From contig JXTB01000196.1 of the NCBI GenBank assembly GCA_002914805.1, positions 1 to 64,000 of the forward strand: a DNA stretch of 64,000 nucleotides, in the 5' to 3' direction. Of the stretch, positions 11,111 to 23,976 are shown one piece after another. Under the pieces are notes generated by a model that saw nothing but the letters and a program-made list of their open reading frames with translations, was not told the origin of the DNA and searched no databases. The stretch's first letter is position 1; each line of letters begins with the position of its first letter. The stretch comes from Parasponia andersonii. Taxonomy: Eukaryota; Streptophyta; Magnoliopsida; Rosales; Cannabaceae. The position numbers and the translations under genes were made by a program.

Positions 11111-13269
11111 TTAGTTAATAAATGACCATACTTAATTATGCTGTGCCTTTCTTTTTTTTTTTAATCTCATCTAGATATATAATTCCCTTTTGATTCATAG
11201 TATTTATTACTGCTGTAGTTTTTTGGCTGTTTTTGCTAACATTATTGTCACAGTCACTTTATATTGTAACATAATCAATTAATTGATCAGTACACAAGCA
11301 GCATTAATGGTTTCTCTTTCATATTCATATCCACTTCTAATTACTAATTTGGTACTTGCTACCTAGATTTTAGCATAATTTAAAACAAAAACCAATTAAT
11401 TATATAAGAAAGATAGAACTAATTAAGCGCACATGATCAAGCCTCGTTTGTTGTATGTGAAAAAAGAAATATATACATATATATAGCTTACAACTTGGCA
11501 TTAGCTAATAAGTCAATTATGTATTATGGTTGTACTATAATTGAGAGGTACTACATAATTAATTACTCTAAGCTTTCTAAGAATATTACTCGATTTCCAG
11601 TTGTGCATGCATATGAATTATGAAAAGGTTAAGGGTCACTTCTAGCAAATCAAATTGCTTAATTATTATCACAATTATGATGTTAATCATTATTACGACC
11701 ATAATCATTCAGCCTTATGGGACTTCTTTTTTATTTTTCGAGGAAAAAAATAATTTGAGATGATTGGAATATAAACTATACGAGGAAAGTGAAATTAAAT
11801 TGTAAAATGTACCGTTGGAATTTAATTATAATAAGTCAAATATATATATATATATATATACACACACAAGTGTACCGTTGTATAGTGCTTCCAAGTGTGG
11901 CTTCATATGCATACGTGAGGACAATAGAAAGTGGGACAAGTCGTACCACTTTGAATGCCATTTGGCAAGAACTTTCCAAGGGAAAAGATAAAGCATTAGC
12001 AGCCATGTTTGTTACCAAAGACTTTTGTGTCTCATGCTTCAACCTTTTTTTTTTTGCCAAGTGTCCAAGTGTAAATGTGTAATATTTACACTTCAAATGC
12101 CAAACAAGATACAAAACATTATTGTTTTACCCCTTGGACTTGGTCTAAATTAATTTTTTATTCAAATCTTTTAACCTACCCTTCAGAAAAAAGAAAAAAA
12201 GAAAAAAAAAAAAAAAGGGGAATACCTGGTGGAATGTTGACAAATTGACCAGCAAAAGAAAAGGGTTTAGTTAATTATGTGGAAAGTGAACAAATCCAAG
12301 CAAAATCCATAAGCACCCATTGTAGTTGTTTCCTCCAATAACATTAAAAAGGAGATCAATATTATTGCTCCTTTTTCTATATTTGTTTTTCGGAAGGCCA
12401 ATTAGAAAAGTAGTTGCTTTTAACTTTTTCTTTATGTTATCGTTAGTATATTGTCTTGTAACTTCAATTTCTATTTCGTTTGTCAATATTTGGATCAAAA
12501 TTTCCATCAACCACTATCTTGTGTTCTGTAAGACACGTAATTTTCCAACATGCACGCTATGGAGCATGACTAGCTAAAGCATTTTTCAAGATAGAGGATT
12601 TAGCTAGAAGCTACAAATATCAACTCGCTAAAATGAAAACAACATATCAGCAAGAATTATAGTTTTGAAGTAATATTGGATCCTTCAGCTTATAGGCCGA
12701 GACAGAGCCTCCATGTTTTTGCAAATTACAGAATTAGCAACTATATACAACGAGCAAATTACTGAATGAGTACTATTATTATTTGTTGAGGGATGCTATT
12801 AGTAGATGCGTTTGAGCAGAACTCATAGAGAATTGCTCTTATGGTGAGGCTACCTCAATAAAAAATGGAAATTGGTCAAACAATCCACCGACGTCTAGTA
12901 ATAAGAACCAAAAAAATGTGACATTAATTATTTTCAATTTCGACCTAAACTGTTACCTTAGATCTATCAAATTAAGTGTTTACTTTTATACAAAATAAGA
13001 GGCTTAAGTCTTAACTACCAACTCGAAGAAATTTTATTGGGAATTGAAAAATTCCAAGCATAATTAAATTAAGTAAAGAGAAAGTCTTCTTCGATAATTA
13101 TCAAAAGGAAAAAACAGCGTATCACTCATTACCTATAGGTTTCAAATCTACCATCTACATGCTTTGCTATAAATATAGAAGGCTACCTATGAAACATCAG
13201 ATATCCTAGGACACTTAGGTCACAAAATCCTAGGCCTTAATATTTTTTAAAAAGCACTAATTCATATTT
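11111..13269. other. 3' flank of DREB gene and intergenic DNA
   Basis: AT-rich, with (TA)n at about 11843-11860 followed by CACACACA. Open frames on both strands at 11789-12114 overlap and have no recognisable domain. No gene supported. Confidence 0.4.
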
Positions 13270-13458
13270 TTTTTATTGTCAATTAAAATTTATCTAGCAT
13301 ATTTTTTAATAGTAAAATGTAAGAAAAAAATAACATTAATGATACATAATTTTTTTTATGCACATCATTATAACTATTGGATCATCGTTATATGATAATC
13401 CAACAATTAGAAAAAATACCTATACATAGATAAAAAATATATATATTAAATTGGTAAC
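13270..13458. mobile_element. MITE family 1, copy E
   Basis: Carries CAATTAAAATTTATCTAGCAT, AACATTAATGATACATA, CACATCATTATAACTATTGG and ATACCTATACATAGATAAAA in family order and ends ATTAAATTGGTAAC. Left end eroded; about 190 bp. Confidence 0.5.
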
Positions 13459-14588
13459 TTTCTTTAAATTTTATTTTTTTAAAGGGCAATATATTATTTA
13501 TAGTAATTTGTGATGCAAATCACCATAAGATATTAAGTTATGAATCATTATCCACGTAATCTTTTTAATATAGATATATTCTTTATTCGTTAAATTAATA
13601 TCTAATAACTATAATGATTTGAGTAGTTGAAAAAAATAATAATAATAAATATAAATTATTTAATATTTTTACTCTTTATTATTACCATTTTAACTGGATA
13701 AAACAAAACTTATAAATATATTTTAAAGAAAACTACTAAAGTGGTGCCCTAACGTTATAATTATGAAATAAATATTAAAGGTTTTTTTTTCCTCTTTTGC
13801 TATCTGTACAATCGTCTTAATAGGATAAAGTATCACCAATAATATCCATAGTAGCACTCTTTATATGATATAAAGTATCACCAATATCGTCTTAATTATG
13901 AAATAATCAATGCCCGGATAAATCACTCCAAAAAAATAAAATAAAATAAAAAACTTTGCCAGATAAACAGTCCATTCAGGAACTATCGCCCTAAAAAGTA
14001 TATGGGTTTACACTTTTAGGAGACACTGAAGCATTGTTACTTTTGCAAAGCCGTACAGGTAGACATGCGAAATTTATTGACGTTGTTTTGTGGGGGCGAC
14101 TGAGAAGAAAAATCACACTATAAGATATAATATATATATACAAAAGGAAAAAAGAAAAAGAAAAAAAAGAATTTTGGCCGTGGCGGACGACGTTTCTAGA
14201 GACAAAGTATGCAGCTGAGTAGGTATGATCGTTCTGTTCTAACCATGAATCACATGCAATATCATATTATATATTCGTATTAATTTGCTAATTATATATT
14301 ACGGTAGATTTGAGACCCACATTGCCAATTAGCCATTTGATTTACCAATTACCAATACATGGCACTTATATAATGCCCGCGGTGACTATAAGCATAAGGA
14401 TAATATATTCATATTTCATTTCACATTCTCTTATAGTCATTAACGCCTTTTTTTTTTTTTTTCGTAACTGATCAGCACAATTAGTTTACAACAAAATTTG
14501 AGGTTATTATCCCCCCCGGCCGGGAAAAAAAAAGTTCTATATGTTAAATGCATCCTATGAATTATTTTCACTGAGATTCATATCGCAG
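13459..14588. other. intergenic DNA
   Basis: No gene. Contains imperfect local repeats (AAAGTATCACCAATA twice near 13827-13880) and a CCCCCCCGGCCGGG tract near 14510. Confidence 0.4.
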
Positions 14589-14975
14589 TGTAACACCCAT
14601 AACTTGCCTGGTCAATTAGGGGGGTAATTGGACCCAGTTATGTTAGGAATTAAACTTTAAGTAACTTGCTTAAACTTCTTTATTTTAAATTTGACTTTTA
14701 AAACATGTAAGCAATGAAAATATATTTTTCCAAACGTTATCTGAATTTTTTTGGCTATTTAATACAAAACATCCTGAAATCCAAACTAATTTATAGAATT
14801 AACCATGAACTCATTTTTTGATAGCAAAACCTCTAATATTAGAGCATTTGAGTTTTAACACTCCAAATTATAACAAAAGCTTTTTATGGTATGAAATCGA
14901 AGAGTATAATTGGTGTTTCAGATATTATACTCAATTTCTCAACCAGTTTGGCTTATATTATATATATATATATAT

Positions 14976-15220
14976 GGTTCCTAATTTAATAAGAATTTTT
15001 TTTACCTATTTATAGGTATTTTTTTTTATTCATTGGACTATTATCTAACGGCTATTATAATTTGAGTAATTAGAAAAATAACATAAAAATAAATACTCAT
15101 TATTTAATAATTTTCTCTCTCTTTACTTTTTACCATGAAAAAATGTGTGTGATGAATTTTAATCGTACAAAATAATACATATATATAGATAGATAAAAAA
15201 AAAATTTACTCGATTTATGT
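14976..15220. mobile_element. MITE family 1, copy D
   Basis: Begins GGTTCCTAATTTAATAAG directly after (TA)n and ends near AAATTTACTCGATTTATG. Inner motifs ATTATCTAACGGCTATTATA and TACTTTTTACCATGAAAAAA match copies A and B. Lies inside the gypsy-type LTR region, so it inserted later. Confidence 0.5.
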
Positions 15221-16196
15221 CATATATGTACATATATGTACATATATTACACATGAATTCTCATTCCTAAAATATAAAATTCCTTATAATATTCATAAGT
15301 ATTACATTATTATTGACTGAATAACAATACACAAACGCACATATATATATATATATATATATATTATGTAAAAAAAATCAATAACTTTTATATATCCAAA
15401 TTAAAAATCAATCTCTAATTTTATTCCTAAAGCAAAACCCAACTCAAAAAATCATAAAAAAAAAAGTTAAAAGTACATAACATAACCACAAATTATTAAA
15501 AAATAAAACTTTATAAATCATTAATATAGTATGAAAAAAAGTAGAAAAAAGTCCTTTGGATATTCAAAGTTGGTAGAAAGAGCAACGGCAACTAGCGCTA
15601 ATCACTGACTGATGAAAAATAGTAGTTTAGAATCCATCGAAAAATCAAAAACTTTTTTCTTTTTCCATAAGCTTCTTATAGTTTTGAATTAGAAAAAAAA
15701 AATAAAAAAAATTATAGAAATAAATCATGTGAAATACCAAATATGCTCTTTAATTTTACACCTTGTGAAACATGCTATGCTGAAGTCATTCCATGCCTAA
15801 TTATACATTATATAAAACTATGTATTAAAACCAAAGTTATAGCTAGATCGATGACATGATCATTGGTTACTAATTAATTATTTAAGTGATCAATTTGAGA
15901 TAGGGATCTTAATTTTAAACAATTAATATTTTGTCATTATTTGTTTTTTTTAGGGAGTTTTTGTCATTATTTTCTTATCACATGTTTTTGTCTTCATCAT
16001 TAAATATTATGATTCATGTAAGAAGAATGAGGAAAGCCTTTTATTTTTTGGTCCATCTAAAGAAAGTTAATGTAGCTTTTAAAAAACAAAAAAGAAAGAG
16101 ACATAAGGAGCACATTTTCTCCCTAATGATTTCATTGGAGTTGCATTTTTTTCATTTGAAATTTTACCGAATATATGACACGTGTTTAAAGTAACA

Positions 16197-16508
16197 CACG
16201 TATAACCACCGAGTGGGATAGTGTAATGGTCCGCAAGATTCTGCTTGAAGGTCAGGGGTTTGAGCAAAGTTCGTAGATTAAATGTGAGATTAAGTTCTCT
16301 GGCCCATTCCCTTAGACTCGTTGCAAACCTTTCCCTACTATTCCATTTGGAGGGGCTAGAGTAATGCGTTCTATTACTCAATAGGGTAGACCCATAGTAA
16401 GGATTTCAGTGAACATTCCTAACAATGGGGTTAAGAGGCTCCTATAATTATGCCCAAAGAGAATTGCCGTATTGGTCGTCTCCCTATTTCTCTAGTTACT
16501 ATCGAAAA
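16197..16508 (+). mobile_element. tRNA-derived SINE with target duplication
   Basis: About 312 bp flanked by the direct repeat AAAGTAACA (16188-16196 and 16509-16517). The 5' part has an A-box-like GAGTGGGATAGTGTAATGG and, about 40 bp on, a B-box-like AGGGGTTTGAGCAAA. The body (GGCCCATTCCCTTAGACTCG and beyond) is not tRNA-like and ends in a short A run. Non-autonomous; would rely on LINE enzymes. Confidence 0.75.
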
Positions 16509-16786
16509 AAAGTAACATAAATATCCAAAAAAATATAAAAAAAATTTAAATAAAATTCACAATAACTATATATATCCCCTTTTGTCTTACATGAGGAAAA
16601 TACAATCCACATATTTTTTGAATGATAAGAGATACTTGACTATTACGTCGTACATTATATTTTAAATTTAAATTTAAAAATCCATGACAAAATTATGAGA
16701 TGACATAACATAATTATCATATTTTATGATCAAATAGTCATGTATTATATGGCATTAAGATGCCATAAATATATATATATATATAT

Positions 16787-17143
16787 AATCTTTTTTTTTT
16801 TATTTTTGTAAGAAAAATGAGAATTGGTAGTGCCTTCATACTTCTTACTCAATTTTTGCCACGATAACTATTTGGGCTAGACAATCTCTGGGACCATAGA
16901 TGAAACAATAATAATCTTATTTCCATACCTTCGTCAACTAGTAAGATATGGAGACTTACTCACATAGTCTACTCACTTGAGGATATATCCCTAGAGTGAT
17001 TCATAGGATCCACTCATTGGTGGTTATTCTTAAAGTACCAAACACCAATCTCACATGCTTTTGTAGAGATTTGGACCCCTAAATTGATGGAAGTGAAGGC
17101 TTCAAATAAGCACCTTTTGCCGCTATGCCACTACCACTGATGA
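16787..17143 (-). mobile_element. probable tRNA-derived SINE, minus orientation
   Basis: On the minus strand, TAGTGGCATAGCGGCAAAAG (A-box-like) is followed by AGGGGTCCAAATCTCTAC (B-box-like), then a ~250 bp body ending in a T run on the plus strand (16791-16801), i.e. a poly(A) tail on the minus strand. Target duplication not clear because the left flank is (AT)n. Confidence 0.5.
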
Positions 17144-17458
17144 ATTAGGGTATCATATATATTACTTCGACATTTTTTACAAATTCGCAGTATGTTTTTC
17201 TGAAAAAATAGGAGGGTATATTTCTTTTATTTTTTATTTTTGAAAAAGAAAACTGTAGTATAGAAACAATTAGGAGTTTATTAAAAAGATTTTTTTTTAA
17301 AAAAAAAAACCCTTTTCCTCTTCCCGCGAGGAAGATCAATTAACATTTTTTTCTCAGAAAGAAAAACGCAACAAGGACAAAACTTTACATATGGTTGTAT
17401 ACTTACATTGATAATTCGAAACCAAACTATCAAAGCAAAAACAAGGAAAGTAAGTAAC

Positions 17459-17833
17459 TGTTGGAAAGTAAAACAAATTTTATTATTCATTCAAATATTT
17501 TTATAAGAGAAAATTCTCAACTTCACTCTTCAAGTTCACTCACTCACTAGAAATTATGTTTTTTTCTCTCTTCTCTTCACTCTTAGAAGCTTTGTTTCTT
17601 ACTTGATGCTTAGAGTTCAAATGGGGAGGGGCATTTATACTACATGAGAAACAATAAGAACCACACAAATAAACAATTACAAAAATCTTTAAGCCACACA
17701 TATTTTCTTCTACACACTTCTAATAATAATCTAAGTAATCAAATAATTCACATGTGGTACCCAAGATTCTCACATGCATACTAAGCCAATAATAAATATG
17801 TTCTATTTAGAATTCGTTAATACTAGTTTTATA
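17459..17833 (-). mobile_element. copia-type solo LTR
   Basis: 375 bp, beginning TGTTGGAAAGTAAAAC on the plus strand and flanked by an exact 5 bp direct repeat GTAAC (17454-17458 and 17834-17838). Promoter signals lie on the minus strand: TATAAATGCCCC near 17630 followed by a purine-rich leader. No internal coding region. A fossil solo LTR nested within the older gypsy-type sequence. Confidence 0.6.
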
Positions 17834-20445
17834 GTAACATACTCATTCATTATGTTATGTACATTTACATACATGTTAGTACATTAATGATTATCGAAGT
17901 GTCCCAATGCAGTGTAAAGGTTCAATACCCTCAAAGAGAGAACTCGGTGTGCTAAAAGAATAAAGAATATAATTATGAAAGTATTCCTATGTTTGCATTA
18001 TTAATTTGAGTGTAATTGGATTATTTGTATGCTTAATGATTAGTTATGGGGCTAGGTTCCACTAAATTACAATAAGATTGACCATATAGAATCATAAGTC
18101 AAAGTATAACTAGTTTTCACTTTCTAAGGTAGGATTCACCAACTTTGGCTACACTTGGGTGTATAGAATGACCAGCAATGTGGTGACTATGCTAAGGATG
18201 TTCTAGAGCTAAACACATGGAAAGTAATGTGTAAAATACCTAAAATACCCCTTAGAATTTAAGTTCTACCTTTTCTTAGCCATTAAGTGTTGATTTTGGG
18301 TCAAATCTGGTCATTTGCTTTCCCTTTCTCTCTAGCCACGACTTGAAACTCTCCAATACTTTTTCTAAATTCTCTCAACTTCTCTCAAATATTTCTAAGA
18401 GTTTCTAAGTGGTAGAACTCAAATTGGAGCCCTAGAAAGCAAGATACACTAAAATTAGTCAAGGTAATTCTATTAAGTTCTTCTTTCTAGGTCTTGTCCT
18501 TTAATTTCAATTCTCTGCTTGTTCCCACTTAAATAATAATTTCTTCAGGTCTTCTTAAGTCCAAAAATCTAATTCTAAGCCTAGAGAATCAGTTTGGTAG
18601 AGGTAGAAGGCAAGAACTCCAACAAAAGCTGAAACTAGTCAAAGTGAGCATTATGTATAATCTTGAACTTATAGATAATTTCTTTTGTGTTAGCCCTTAA
18701 ACCAAAGCAATTATTTGATTAATAATGGTCCTAGAAACCCTTATATATTACTGGAAATATAGAATTTAAGTAGGAAATTCAGGTTACACCTAAAGTCCCA
18801 AAATTGCTAATTGTGTATTCAAGTATTTCCGTGGGTGTATTAAGATTTCTATACTTATAATCTGATTTCCTCAACCTGCAATGGATATGTCATAGATTCT
18901 ATTATTTATTCCATTAATTTAGCTGCTGTTTATAGCCATAGACAAGTACACAAATTGTTTTAAACTTGTCTAAACCGAAAAAGATTTAAAATGTGCTTCT
19001 ATGTTATCCTAGGTGTTTATTTTGATTTGTATATGTGGGAATTGGTTTGTTGATTGCTACCACAGGTCTTAAACCATGATTTTAATCATGTAGGGATGTC
19101 TTAAAAATAAGGAAGGTAATGTCCAAATATTTTTAAAACTAAATGGTATCATTTAGAAGCAAATAAACTAGTTTTACAAAATTAGATACCATTTTGGATC
19201 ATTTTTGTGCTAATGAACTAGCATTCATATTTTACTACTTTTGAATAGTTTTTCAATGCTAGATATTGGCTGCTAAGTACTTTAAATAATTTATACACTC
19301 CTAAGTCATTTTAAGATCAAGTTTCCTAAATTAGTAAAAGTTCTGATTTCGGTCTTGTTCAAGTATCTTAATGCATTCTTTTTGTAAAATGTGCATCTTG
19401 AATAATAGTAATTTATGATAGGTGATTAGCACACCAATCTCTAGAGGATATTGACTCTTTCCACTATCGATTCCTATTTAGGACACGAGGTAAGTAAAGA
19501 CTTATAACTGCATCACAAGAACTATATAGAAGATGTATTTATGTGAAACTTACTTATTCCTGAAAGTTATGAAATGGCATATGCATGGCATATTTTGCAT
19601 GCAAATGGAAACTTTTATTATAAGAGTATTTGAAAGTGAGTACCATTGTACCAATTTTATAAGATAAGTTTTAATGGCAATTGTTAGTCTGTCGGAGCTA
19701 GATAGGTAAATCTGTTGATGCAGACTCTCCTGTTAAAACAGGATTTGCGGATCTTATAATGTGTCTCATTGAAGCGGGACAACATTAGCGCGGTGTGGGA
19801 TGCCCCTTTGATGAGTGAAGGAGATTTCAAAAAAAAAATCTCACATGACGGTCGCACCTTATTTTTACTCTTGGCCAGAGTTTTCGCCCAATGTTATCAC
19901 GGCCTATCGACTTACGGGACAAACAATGTGCTAAGGGGCCTAAGTAAGAATTATTTTTAAGGAAAATACATGGACTCAAATGTTTAAGAAAGAAAAGGGT
20001 ACAATGAGAACTTTATGAGATTTTAAGCATTCATAAGCATGCATAGTTTTTACTTACTGAGTTTTAGCTCATTTTAATCTTGTGATGCAGATGAGGAGGC
20101 ATATTTTGGTATTGACTAGCTGGTTGCCTGCCTTGCTTTTTGTCGCCATGATCATACAGATGTAGACGAGCTTGACCCGTGGGCGACATTTTTGTTTTGA
20201 GATATTTTGGTGTAATGTAAATACTACTGTTGATGGCAAAATAGACTGGTGAAAACCTCTTTTGATTGTACATTTTGTAAAGACACTTTTAACAAGAAAT
20301 ACCATACAGTTGCTTTTATTTAAAGGTTCTAGAAAGTTCAAAATTTGCCCACCTTTTTATCAAAATAAAAGATAATGTTTAAGAAAAAATAATACTTCAT
20401 AGTTTGACTGTATATGAAAATATGGTTAAACTAGGGGGTGTTACA

Positions 20446-21757
20446 TCACATGCAAAAAGCTAATATCTAGCTAACACCAGAAAATTCTAGGTGGAAGGCT
20501 TCTTTAATTTGGACTTGGGTTTTTTTCTTTTATGAGATTTGCACTTGGGCTAATTCCAACTTATTGAGCCTCATGTTGATGGGCTTAAAATACTTCTTAT
20601 GTGCTTAAATAAGTTTATTTTCAACAGTAACAACTAACAAATGACTTTTTTAATCAGTCTTAGTCAAATGTACATTATGAATCTCAATTTATCTCACACC
20701 AGCAACAAGAACTCTTATTCTATGTAATTCCAAATGTGAAATGTTAAACGCCTCAAAAAAAAAAAAAAAAAAACAGAAGGGAGAAATGTTGAAAACAAAG
20801 AAATTCGTTGGGAGTGATCCATATGTCAATAAAAATTTCATTGTTAGCCATAATTGCGGTGTGGGTAAGGTGGCTCCTCCCCACTCGATCCGCCATACTC
20901 TACCCATAATTTTATGAGGTAATTTTTCTTTAAGCTATTATTAATATTATTCCTTTTATTTATTTCCCAGTATAGATTTGTTACATTTATATTTGTATAG
21001 TCAACCGATTTTTGCTGTCTCATAATTGCAGCCAGTCCCACTGATTCATTTCTTCACTCTTGGCTGTCTTAGCATTCTTATCTAGTTCTTCCAATATATA
21101 CAGTGGGATGATATGTCTTGTTTGGTAAAACTAGTTTAGTACTCCAATTAGGATATTTACTATAATATATATGTACGTACACACACTAAAGTATAAAGCT
21201 CTTTATTAGAACTGTAATGCAGTATCGCTAAATATATTTATGTACCAAATTTCTACTTGTCTTAGTATTTTATTGATTTCACTGGATATGGATACGTCTT
21301 TCAAACTAAAGTATATGCTAATATATGAAACTATGAGGAAAAAAGAAACATTTATGACATTGTATTAGCTAATTTATTACAGCTTGAAGCTAATTTTCTT
21401 TGGTTCATGCATTGCATTTTTTTAATTCTCTTTTTGGTCTTGAATGGCATGCCATCGTGGATCGAAATGACATGAAACTTTTCTTTCAAAAACTGTCTTT
21501 TAAGAAATTGAAATGACCATGTATTTAAAATAAATAAATAAATAAAAACTTACGGGTCCTTTTATATGATAAAAGTTTATTAATTGGTGCAACCCAGCTC
21601 CAAAGTTGATAGTAAGATTCGTGATAAACTTGGCTTGCTAGTATACCATTAGCCAAATTAACAATTTGTTAATTTTTATCTAAGATTTGTTGATTTTTAT
21701 CTAAGATTTGTTGACAAACTTTTATTATTGGTAAAATTTTAAGTTTTCTACCGCCAA
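20446..21757. other. intergenic DNA
   Basis: No gene. Poly(A) at 20755-20773. The last three bases (CAA, 21755-21757) immediately before the tRNA match the CAA motif often seen upstream of plant tRNA genes. Confidence 0.4.
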
Positions 21758-21830
21758 GCGCCCATGGCCTAATGGATAAGGCGTCTGACTTCTAATCAGG
21801 CGATTGTGGGTTCGAGTCCCACTGGGCGTG
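21758..21830 (+). tRNA. tRNA-Arg (anticodon UCU)
   Basis: A 73-nt intronless cloverleaf. Acceptor GCGCCCA pairs with TGGGCGT (one G-T pair), discriminator G at 21830. D arm GCCTAATGGATAAGGC, anticodon stem TCTGA/TCAGG enclosing CTTCTAA with anticodon TCT at 21791-21793, T arm GTGGG-TTCGAGT-CCCAC. It reads AGA codons. Internal A and B boxes are intact, CAA precedes it, and TTTT at 21836-21839 followed by TTTTT a few bases on gives Pol III termination. All stems pair, so it should be functional. Confidence 0.95.
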
Positions 21831-22686
21831 TGACGTTTTAATTTTTCGTTTACTTGATTTTTTGGCCTTTTTTTGATCTTTCTTGTACAGTTTGTACATT
21901 GGTCCTTTAACAAATTCTGTGCTTTTTTTTTAAAAAAATAATAATAATAAGGACAGTACATGTATGATGTGAGTTATTCATTTAAAAACACTCAAGTCAT
22001 TTGCTAGGCTGTCTCACATTTTTGACACCTGCATGTTCTCAAAGTAGAGAAAGGAAAAGAAAAAGAAAAAGAAAAAGAAAAAATGCTTTGAATCTTTACG
22101 AATATCCTTGTAAGATCAAAAAGAGAGACGCTATACCAATAATTTAAGTTATAATGTTTTCCGTGTTAGTGTTTCTAAAGTTAAATTTCCTCTCATGATT
22201 CTCACATACTAAGTCGCAATTTGCTTCGTTTTTATTTTATTCTTTAAGCACTTTCAGATTCCAACTTTTCCAACTTGTCATGTCTCAATTATTGGTTCAC
22301 TTCACAAAACCATGTTATTATATATGCTCTCTTTTTTTAATACATATATTTTCGGCTTTGAACTATATTGAATGAAATCGATGGTAACATAGGAAACGTA
22401 TAAGTTATCTCGTATATATTTCATAAAAGTCATGCAATTGTATATATAAGCAACATCACATCAAATCCGAAGTGCCCGGGAGTCGTGTCATAATAATTTA
22501 AAGCTATTTTATCAAACTACTTGCTTTGAACAGAACCGTGTCCCTAAAATCTTTATGGTCTTCGTCAAACCCAAATTCTAGATATCAATAACAAGAAAAG
22601 CATAATAAATATACATGAATATGCATAATAAATATATATGAATATGTTACCAATTCAATATAATAAATATATATATATATGAATAT
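21831..22686. other. intergenic DNA
   Basis: tRNA terminator, then AT-rich DNA; an (AAAAAG)n microsatellite at about 22050-22083 and (AT)n before the next MITE. No gene seen. Confidence 0.4.
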
Positions 22687-22918
22687 GGTACTAATTCAAT
22701 AGATTTTTTTTTTTTTTACCTATGCATAAGTATTAATTTAGCTAATAAAAATTTAGCATGCATATTTTTTTATTGTAAAAAAAAAAAAAAACATTAATGA
22801 TGCACGTCGTTTTATACACTTCGTTATAGCCCATTGGATCACCATTAGATGGTGATCCAACGGCTAAAAAAAAATACCTATACATAAATAAAAAAAAATA
22901 CCTATTAGATTGGCAACC
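22687..22918. mobile_element. MITE family 1, copy C (best-preserved right end)
   Basis: 232 bp. Left end GGTACTAATTCAATAG, right end TACCTATTAGATTGGCAACC, which is the inverse of the GGTTGCCAATCCAATAGGTA start of copy B. Interior in inverted order relative to copy B: CATTAATGATGCACGTCG, then TTGGATCACCATTAGATGG. Flanked by AT repeats on both sides. Confidence 0.7.
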
Positions 22919-23976
22919 ATATATCAATATAAATAATGTAACTGTTACAAAAATAAATATTATTATTTAATTTATATTAGAATTTATTTTAATATATCTA
23001 ATTACAACCATTAAAGATTAAAATTAATTCTTTATCGATAAAAAATAAGAAAAATTCATATTATACTCATTCAATATATATTACAAGTGAGAATCATTAC
23101 AAAATTAGCAAGGTGGGTTAGGTGTTAAATCAAATCAGTTGTTTCTTCTATGTTTTTCTTGAATTATACTAATGTTTTTTTTTTTAATAAGAAGTTTCTT
23201 CCGTAGTTAGTTTGTGTTTCAATATTGTCCATATAGGCAAAATATGTGAACCATACATCTCATATTTAAGTTGTCCAGAGATAGTTAGTTTGCTTGTGAA
23301 CTTGTTTATGACTTTTTTGATAGTGGGTTTTTATGTCATTATCGTCAAGATACTTCACTATCATGCATGGCCGTTTTGATTTGTAGGAAATGACCCATAT
23401 TGAGCTACAACTCATATATCATAATGCAATCTTTTTTGCCTTATAATTGAGTCTGATGCTCCTTTCAATAAAACGGCTAAGTGTATAGAGACACATATAA
23501 ATTTGATTGGACTTTAAATAACATAACTATTGTCGTTATTCTCAGTTATAAGTAACAGATAGATAAATATATAAAAATATATTGGTATTTATAGAAATTA
23601 TAGAAAATCCCTCAATAATTAATGTTCTATAAATTAATTTTTGCTGATCACAAGTGGTAGTATATATGAAAAGCTTTCAAGGACTCTCAGTGGAATGAAA
23701 ACAAAATTCTCAAACGTGTATAATATTTCCTTACAAACGAATTATTTTTTTGGGTGACCCTGTTGAAATCATTAGTGGCCTTTTTTGCTATTACTCATGC
23801 ATATTGGTCTTAATTTTAGCTACTAATGTTGGTAGGAGATGATCTATAGATTTGTAATCTTCGAAAAGGTGCACTTTTTGTGGTGGGTTGTTCTCATATT
23901 GATATATAATATATTCCCCAAATGGACTGTTTTGCATCAATTTCTTTACGAGGAAATTGCGGAAAAATATTTATTT
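22919..23976. other. intergenic DNA
   Basis: AT-rich, no gene, no element I can define. Confidence 0.4.

Larger units (their letters stand above)
14589..20445 (+). mobile_element. gypsy-type (Tekay-like) LTR sequence, old and interrupted
   Basis: Starts TGTAACACCCATAACTTG and ends CTAGGGGGTGTTACA, the matched TGTAACACCC...GGGTGTTACA termini typical of plant chromovirus LTRs. Between about 17930 and 20445 the composition and motifs (a leader-like ACACGAGGTAAGTAAAGAC, then GATGCAGATGAGGAGGC) fit a long LTR of that group. No gag or pol coding is visible, so this is best read as a solo LTR, or parts of one, swollen by younger insertions (a MITE, two SINEs and a copia LTR listed separately). Flanks (CGCAG / TCACA) are not a clear target duplication. 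A fossil, clearly non-functional. Confidence 0.5.

Noticed and set aside
11789-12114. Frames on both strands after the DREB gene
   Set aside because: Contain (TA)n translated as IYIYIY runs and nothing recognisable.
16079-16381. 100-codon minus-strand frame
   Set aside because: Lies across the SINE at 16197-16508; reading of SINE body, not a gene.
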